From: an uncultured Lachnospiraceae bacterium
GTDB taxonomy: Bacteria > Bacillota > Clostridia > Lachnospirales > Lachnospiraceae
DNA: 64,000 bases
Assembly (NCBI GenBank): GCA_947644545.1
Contig: CANRZW010000015.1
Coordinates: 1 to 64,000 of the forward strand
Direction: 5' to 3'
Shown: piece by piece, positions 59,674-64,000 of the stretch
Layout: the number at the start of each line of letters is the position of its first letter
Numbering within the stretch: position 1 is the stretch's first letter
Position numbers and translations under genes: made by a program
The notes under the pieces: generated by a model
Told to the model about the DNA's origin: nothing
What the model saw: the letters and a program-made list of their open reading frames with translations, nothing else
Database searches by the model: none

Positions 59674-61008
59674 ATGGTTTATTTGAAACGAAAAATAGAT
59701 ACATTTCTGATGAAGTGGAAGAACGATCCGATGAGGAAGCCGTTGGTGGTCAAGGGGCCGCGGCAGGTCGGGAAGACGGAGTCTATCAGAAGATTCGGGG
59801 AGCAGAACTATGAGTGCATGGTAGAGATCAACTTTGTGGAAGAACCGAAGTACAGGATGATCACGGCTGACGGCTACAGGACGGCGGATCTGATCCGAAA
59901 TATTTCTCGCATGGATCCGACGAAGAAATTTATAGAAGGGAAAACGCTGCTCTTTTTTGATGAACTGCAGGAGTTTCCGGAGATTGTTACGGCGCTCAAA
60001 TTTTTTGCACAGGACGGAAGATTTGATGTTATATGCAGTGGTTCCTTGTTGGGTATCCATTATGGAAGGATAGAGAGTAACAGTGTGGGATATAAGACGG
60101 ATTATACTATGTACTCTCTTGATTTCGAGGAATTTCTGTGGGCGAAAGGGTATGAAGAGAGTATTGCGGACGAGCTTCTGGATTATATGTGGGAGGAAAA
60201 GCCGTTTAGCGAGGTGCAGATGTCCGTCTACAGCGGTCATTTTCTGGATTATTGTATTCTGGGCGGGATGCCAGCCGTGGTCAGAGAGTATATCATAAAG
60301 GACAGCTTTGAGGGGTCGCTGGCGATCCAGAGACAGCTTCTGACGGATTACGAGGAGGATGTGCGCAAGTATGCGCAAGGAGTGGATCAGACGAGGATCC
60401 TCAATGTGTTCCGGCAGATTCCGGTGCAGCTTTCGAAGGATAATAAGAAGTTCCAGATCTCGAAAGTGGTGTCCGGCGCCAGGTTTAAGGATTACCGGGG
60501 CTGTATCGAGTGGCTGGCAGATGCGGGAATCATCAATGTCTGTTACTGTATGCATTTTCCGGAGCTTCCGCTGAAAGGAAATTTTGACGAGACGAAGTAC
60601 AAGATCTATTTTTCGGACAGCGGACTGCTTGTGGCCATGCTGGATGAGGAAGCTCAGGAGGATTTGCGGGCGAACCGGAATCTGGGTGTCTACAAAGGGG
60701 CGCTGTATGAGAATATAGTTGGTGAAGCGCTGGTGAAAAGCGGATATGGGCTTTACTATTATAAGCGCGAGGATTCTACGCTGGAGGAAGACTTCTTCGT
60801 CCGGACGGCAAAAGAACTGATCCCTGTGGAGGTGAAGGCCACGAACGGCCGGGCGAAGTCATTGCGGACGCTGATCAGAGGAGAGAAGTATGAGGACATC
60901 CGTTACGGGATAAAGTTTACGGGTGGAAATGTGGGGTATGATGATCAGATTTATACCTTTCCGTACTTCTGTGCGTTTCTGTTGAAGCGGTATCTGAAAG
61001 GCAGGTAA
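59674..61008 (+). CDS. AAA-family ATPase with C-terminal DUF4143 domain
   Basis: A 444-residue protein. The N-terminal AAA domain has Walker A GPRQVGKTES (residues about 28-37), Walker B LLFFDELQEFP and sensor ICSGSLLG. The C-terminal DUF4143 domain, related to PD-(D/E)XK nucleases, has KIYFSDSGLLVAML, LYENIVGEALVKSGY, YYKREDSTLEEDFFV and PVEVKATNGRAKSL. The paired Glu-Asp and ExK residues resemble a nuclease core. Such proteins are widespread and mobile in gut Firmicutes and have no settled function. ATG 59674 follows GAGGGCG; a longer frame from 59611 lies over the promoter. Confidence 0.88.
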   Translation: MVYLKRKIDTFLMKWKNDPMRKPLVVKGPRQVGKTESIRRFGEQNYECMVEINFVEEPKYRMITADGYRTADLIRNISRMDPTKKFIEGKTLLFFDELQEFPEIVTALKFFAQDGRFDVICSGSLLGIHYGRIESNSVGYKTDYTMYSLDFEEFLWAKGYEESIADELLDYMWEEKPFSEVQMSVYSGHFLDYCILGGMPAVVREYIIKDSFEGSLAIQRQLLTDYEEDVRKYAQGVDQTRILNVFRQIPVQLSKDNKKFQISKVVSGARFKDYRGCIEWLADAGIINVCYCMHFPELPLKGNFDETKYKIYFSDSGLLVAMLDEEAQEDLRANRNLGVYKGALYENIVGEALVKSGYGLYYYKREDSTLEEDFFVRTAKELIPVEVKATNGRAKSLRTLIRGEKYEDIRYGIKFTGGNVGYDDQIYTFPYFCAFLLKRYLKGR

Positions 61009-61020
61009 GACTGATGTTAG

Positions 61021-61125
61021 GAAGCAAGGCATAATGCACTGAAAAAGGTTAATGAAGAGTTGATCCAGATGTACTGGAGAAACAAGTTGAACGATAAAGA
61101 TGCAGAATCAGAAATCTCACATTAG
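61021..61125 (+). pseudogene. Remnant of a DUF1016 (YhcG-type) nuclease gene, N-terminal part
   Basis: An open frame reads EARHNALKKVNEELIQMYWR and stops soon after (NKLNDKDAESEISH). The ALKKVNEELIxMYW pattern is typical of the N-terminus of DUF1016/YhcG proteins, which normally run to over 300 residues. There is no start codon in frame, and the rest is gone. It lies directly behind the DUF4143 ATPase gene. Confidence 0.45.
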
Positions 61126-61267
61126 GATTTTGGAAGAGAGGCAGCCAAAAGCTCCCCAATTTATTGTGTTCTGTAGAAAAGCATTATTGGAAGAGGAGGA
61201 AAGCCGGGGCAGCAGACCTTCTGGAGATTATGAAGCAGCGGAAGCCTGGGAAGGTATAAGGATTTAA
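61100..61267 (+). CDS. Possible 55-residue protein of unknown function
   Basis: A small ORF from ATG 61100 reads MQNQKSHIRILEERQPKAPQ and ends EAAEAWEGIRI. It overlaps the DUF1016 remnant in another frame and stops one base into a clear terminator. The acidic end is reminiscent of small antitoxin-like proteins, but I recognise no family. The ribosome binding site is poor. It could instead be another decayed fragment. Confidence 0.3.
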   Translation: MQNQKSHIRILEERQPKAPQFIVFCRKALLEEEESRGSRPSGDYEAAEAWEGIRI

Positions 61268-61299
61268 ACACACTTAAGCACAGCTTTAGGTGTGTTTTT
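61266..61299 (+). terminator. Intrinsic terminator after the small ORF
   Basis: AAACACACTTAAGC pairs with GCTTTAGGTGTGTTT (one bulged base, one G-T pair) and is followed by TTCTTT. It closes the DUF4143 region. Confidence 0.8.
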
Positions 61300-61611
61300 C
61301 TTTAAATATTTCTGTTTCAGTATTTTTGCATGCAAAGATTAGCCCGGAACCAATATCCCAAAAGAGATATATTTTGATATATAGACAAAAAATATACAGC
61401 GGTACAGAAGCAGTTTCAATAAATTCAAGACAGTAACGATCAACAATCAAACCCGGAAGGGAGTGCTGAAAACTCTCCTGCCAGGATTTTCAATACCCGT
61501 CAAAAAAATTGCCGGGAACCTTTTTGGCCCCTGGGTGGTCATAATATACAGAAGCCGGTAAAATTAACGTTGATGTTATATTCTGCAGAATAAGGTCCGG
61601 TGGATCACAAG
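61300..61611. other. Intergenic stretch, nothing recognised
   Basis: About 310 bases of A/T-rich sequence with no convincing gene, promoter or structured RNA. A short AT palindrome (ATATATTTTGATATAT) is present at about 61366-61382. Confidence 0.5.
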
Positions 61612-61765
61612 ATTGAATAAATTCTCTGATGAGCAATTTATTCAATCAAGAATTTGTGCCGAAGCGTCACAAATTCTGTTGATCGCAGAACAGAATCGGA
61701 GTATTCCTTCGGAAAACTCCTAAATTCTGCTCGCGGCCTCAGCGTAAAACGCTTCGGAATAGAGG
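61612..61765 (+). ncRNA. Structured leader or repeat element upstream of the sigma factor gene
   Basis: Four stems follow one another. (a) ATTGAATAAAT/ATTTATTCAAT at 61612-61646, perfect 11 bp. (b) AGAATTTGTG/CACAAATTCT at 61649-61677, perfect 10 bp, with loop CCGAAGCGT. (c) GCAGAA/TTCTGC at 61685-61730 enclosing GGAGT/ACTCC and TTCC/GGAA. (d) AGCGT-AAA-ACGCT at 61741-61753. The loop of (b) is perfectly complementary over 9 bases to ACGCTTCGG at 61749-61757, so it could form a pseudoknot that competes with (d). The last 28 bases recur at 33314-33341. It may be a cis-regulatory RNA or an inserted repeat element. Confidence 0.5.
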
Positions 61766-61799
61766 AAAAATCCAAAACCAGAAAGGGGGAGACAGGCCA

Positions 61800-62264
61800 A
61801 TGAAGGAGGAAGTGTTTGAGCAGCGGATCCGGGAATACACACCGAATATGTACAGGCTTGCCTACGGTATTTTACAAAACCATGAGGACGCACAGGATGC
61901 CGTGGGCGAGACAGTACTGAGAGCCTTTGAAAAAATACATACGTTGCGCCGTCCCGAATGCTTCCGGGCGTGGCTGATGCAGATTACGGCAAATGAGGCG
62001 AAAAAAATCTATGTCGGAAACAAGCGGAGGATTCCGCAGGAGAATATGGAAGAGCTCATGCCGGCCTTCCGGGACGATTATCACGAGCTTTGGGATGTGG
62101 TGATGGGATTGGAAATGGTTTACCGGGAGGCGATTCTGCTCTATTTCTATGAGAGTCTTTCCATCCGGGAGATCGCAAAGGCGCTTCATGTTCCGGAAGG
62201 TACGGTAAAATCCCGGCTTTCCAGAGGAAAGAGTCTGCTGCGTGAGAAGCTGTCGGATATATGA
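61800..62264 (+). CDS. ECF-type RNA polymerase sigma factor
   Basis: A 154-residue sigma factor. Region 2 has FEQRIREYTPNMYRLAYGIL, DAQDAVGETVLRAFEKIHTL and FRAWLMQITANEAKKIY. Region 4 has LGLEMVYREA-type VMGLEMVYREAILLYFYESL and SIREIAKALHVPEGTVKSRL. ATG 61800 follows AAGGGGGAG. It is 42 bases upstream of a membrane protein gene that is its probable regulator. Target promoters unknown. Confidence 0.88.
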   Translation: MKEEVFEQRIREYTPNMYRLAYGILQNHEDAQDAVGETVLRAFEKIHTLRRPECFRAWLMQITANEAKKIYVGNKRRIPQENMEELMPAFRDDYHELWDVVMGLEMVYREAILLYFYESLSIREIAKALHVPEGTVKSRLSRGKSLLREKLSDI

Positions 62265-62306
62265 TGTATGTAGAAGGTTTTTGATGCAAAAGGAGGTTCG
62301 GACCAT

Positions 62307-63896
62307 ATGAAAAATAAAGCAGATCAGTTGGAGCGGGATTTATTCCGCATGGCAGAGCGGGAGCAAATGATACTGCCGGAGACAGTAGATAAAGTGGTTG
62401 ATGATAAGCTTTCCCAAATACACAGGTCAAAGTCCAGGGGCAGAATGACGTGGAAAAGGGCGGTGATTCTGGCGGCGGCGCTTGTGGCTATGTGTTCCCT
62501 GACCGTGACGGCAGCGGTGGGAGCCCTGCAGCGGCGTATGGAAGCCATGAACGAACGGGAGATGGAGGACTATTTTGTACAGATTTATACCAGCAGGCTG
62601 GGAGCGGATAATTACAGCCGTCCGCTGACAGACACGGAGCAGGAGCGCATGGGCAGTCTGCGCACCTCCTATGAGGAGGAAGCGGTATTTCCCGAAAAGA
62701 TCCTGACCATGATTTCCTCCCCGGACGAATATAAGGGAAAAGGCGTGGCCTTTTACAAGGATACGTCCACCTTTTTTCTTCCGGAAGAGACCATGAGCGA
62801 CGAGGAGCTTCTCGAGGTGATTGATTTCGTGTATAAGCGGGATTACAGTCTGCAGGCCATGAATCAGAAGATTGAGGAGGGAGAAATTCCCTTCCCGGAA
62901 CAGCAGATTGCGAAGGAGGAAGCGGCAGGGGAGGAAGAGACGGCGAAGGGTAAGGATACGCTCCAAAATCCAGGGCAGGAGCTGACGATTCCCTATACGG
63001 GAGATCTGGAATTTCAGTATATTGCGTCGGGGCAGGACTGTATTTTCCTGGCAGGAGAGAGCAGTATCCACAGGATGGAGATCGGAAGCAGTGACTCCGA
63101 GCCGTTCTTTGACGACTTTGAAACGGAAACCTATGTAAACGCAATGTACGAGGATAAAAAGGGAAATCTTTATCTGGGCCTGTATGCGCGCATGGATGAC
63201 GGTGATGACAACGCTTACAGCGGGATAACGGTAGGGGGAGTGCGCTACAAGACATGGCTCTGGATTCTGAATGCGGACAGGGAGATACTCCGGAAGGTGG
63301 ACATTTCCTTCCTGCTGGAACAGGAATATGGAGTGCAGTGCCGTATGATAACGAGAATTGTTGTGGATGAGCAGGGCTATGTCTATGTCCGGGCGGCATT
63401 TTTGGGGGATGTGCTTCTCCTTATCCTGGATGAACAGGGGAATTATATCAGGAGCGTTACCTCCAAGGAATTTAATTGCCATGACCTGGGCGGGCTCGGA
63501 ATCGGAAAGGACGGCAGGGTCTATACCCAGATACAGACGAAGGACCGCATGGGGATCGCCTCCGTTGATCCGGAAAAAGGCGCTCTGGATGAAATCTATA
63601 TGGACATCGTGCCGGCGGGAACGATCATGCTGGATATCGTTGCAGCGGGGGCTGACACGGATTTTGTGTTCTGGGGATATGACGGTATCTTCACCTATAA
63701 TCTGGGAGAAGACAAGGCAGTCAATGTATTGCCCGCCTATGAGGCACCCTGTAACTGGGAAGGCGTGATGCATTGCGCCCTTCCCGACGGCAGAATCGTG
63801 TTTGCGGACTGTTCGCAGTACCGCAATGAAGGGGGCAAAATGAAAAGAGTTCCGGAGAACATCACTTTTTACTACAAATCCACTTTAACCGATTAG
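62307..63896 (+). CDS. Membrane-anchored putative anti-sigma factor with propeller-like outer domain
   Basis: A 529-residue protein. Residues 1-50 are a charged cytosolic segment (MKNKADQLERDLFRMAEREQ, VDDKLSQIHRSKSRGRMTWK), then one transmembrane helix at about 52-72 (RAVILAAALVAMCSLTVTAA) and a long outer part. The outer part begins with an acidic helical region (to about 220) and continues with repeated beta segments of the YLGLYARMDD, YVYVRAAFLGDVLLLILDEQ, GRVYTQIQTKDRMGIASVD and FVFWGYDGIFTYNL kind, suggesting a beta-propeller. No zinc anti-sigma motif is visible. Coupling to the ECF sigma gene (AAAGGAGG ribosome binding site, 42-base gap) suggests signal sensing across the membrane. Confidence 0.65.
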   Translation: MKNKADQLERDLFRMAEREQMILPETVDKVVDDKLSQIHRSKSRGRMTWKRAVILAAALVAMCSLTVTAAVGALQRRMEAMNEREMEDYFVQIYTSRLGADNYSRPLTDTEQERMGSLRTSYEEEAVFPEKILTMISSPDEYKGKGVAFYKDTSTFFLPEETMSDEELLEVIDFVYKRDYSLQAMNQKIEEGEIPFPEQQIAKEEAAGEEETAKGKDTLQNPGQELTIPYTGDLEFQYIASGQDCIFLAGESSIHRMEIGSSDSEPFFDDFETETYVNAMYEDKKGNLYLGLYARMDDGDDNAYSGITVGGVRYKTWLWILNADREILRKVDISFLLEQEYGVQCRMITRIVVDEQGYVYVRAAFLGDVLLLILDEQGNYIRSVTSKEFNCHDLGGLGIGKDGRVYTQIQTKDRMGIASVDPEKGALDEIYMDIVPAGTIMLDIVAAGADTDFVFWGYDGIFTYNLGEDKAVNVLPAYEAPCNWEGVMHCALPDGRIVFADCSQYRNEGGKMKRVPENITFYYKSTLTD

Positions 63897-63930
63897 GATC
63901 TCTTGTAAACAACAGATATAATAACAGGTG

Positions 63931-64000
63931 TAATAGTGGAAACATAAGCGGCAGGCACTGTCTTGGAAAGTAACAGGACAGTGCCTGTTGTGATTGTGGA
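63931..64000 (+). repeat. 70-bp hairpin repeat, copy 2
   Basis: It matches copy 1 (59401-59470) at 63 of 70 positions. The perfect core stem is AGGCACTGTC/GACAGTGCCT. One change in the left arm (G to A) is matched by the compensating C to T in the right arm. It lies 34 bases after the anti-sigma-like gene and reaches the window edge, so it may continue. Confidence 0.8.

Overview
The window looks like chromosome from a gut-type Lachnospiraceae/Clostridia member (Bacillota). Evidence: AGGAGG-type ribosome binding sites, sigma-A-like TTGACA/TATAAT promoters, lipoboxes, one-membrane architecture, and a family repertoire typical of that group (NupOPQ/BMP nucleoside ABC system, YesM/YesN two-component system, DUF4430 lipoprotein with an ECF S component, DUF4143 ATPase). 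No rRNA, tRNA, CRISPR array or insertion sequence was seen. All calls are from reading the sequence; no database search was run. Region 1 (1-19.7 kb) is an accessory Sec (aSec) glyco-adhesin locus. It holds the 3' end of a serine-rich repeat protein (SRRP), a 47-residue membrane protein, a terminator, then secY2-asp1-asp2-asp3-secA2, two consecutive gtfA-gtfB pairs, a two-part glycosyltransferase and a large ferredoxin/FrhB/pyruvyltransferase-like fusion. These genes would glycosylate, modify and export the SRRP. The adhesin lacks an LPXTG signal, and the small downstream protein carries a tail resembling the adhesin's own. The locus is visibly richer in A/T-ending codons than the rest of the window. 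Region 2 (19.7-20.3 kb) is a boundary strip with gene remnants. Region 3 (20.3-35.7 kb) is ordinary housekeeping and transport: an EEP-fold hydrolase, a BMP/NupOPQ nucleoside importer (minus strand), a heterodimeric ABC exporter pair, a ComEC-like metallo-beta-lactamase-fold lipo/secreted protein, and an ECF sigma/ABC transporter operon on the minus strand. Region 4 (35.8-48.3 kb) has an OFA-family MFS carrier, a cobalamin-riboswitch-controlled DUF4430 lipoprotein plus ECF S component, a YesMN-type two-component system driving a sugar ABC importer with a creatininase-family hydrolase, and a cardiolipin synthase. Region 5 (48.3-59.4 kb) is sugar catabolism. A TreR-like regulator faces a trehalose PTS (treP, interrupted by a TGA inside its EIIA domain) and treC across three GTTTAAAC operators. 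A FadR-type GntR regulator is followed by gluconate permease, an IlvD/Edd dehydratase, KDPG aldolase and KDG kinase, with two matching operators at the promoter; together these make a semi-phosphorylative Entner-Doudoroff route for an aldonate. Region 6 (59.4-64 kb) is accessory: a DUF4143 ATPase behind a four-copy direct-repeat array, a decayed DUF1016 fragment, a heavily structured leader, an ECF sigma factor and a membrane-anchored putative anti-sigma/sensor protein. The region is bounded by two copies of a 70-bp hairpin repeat showing compensatory changes.
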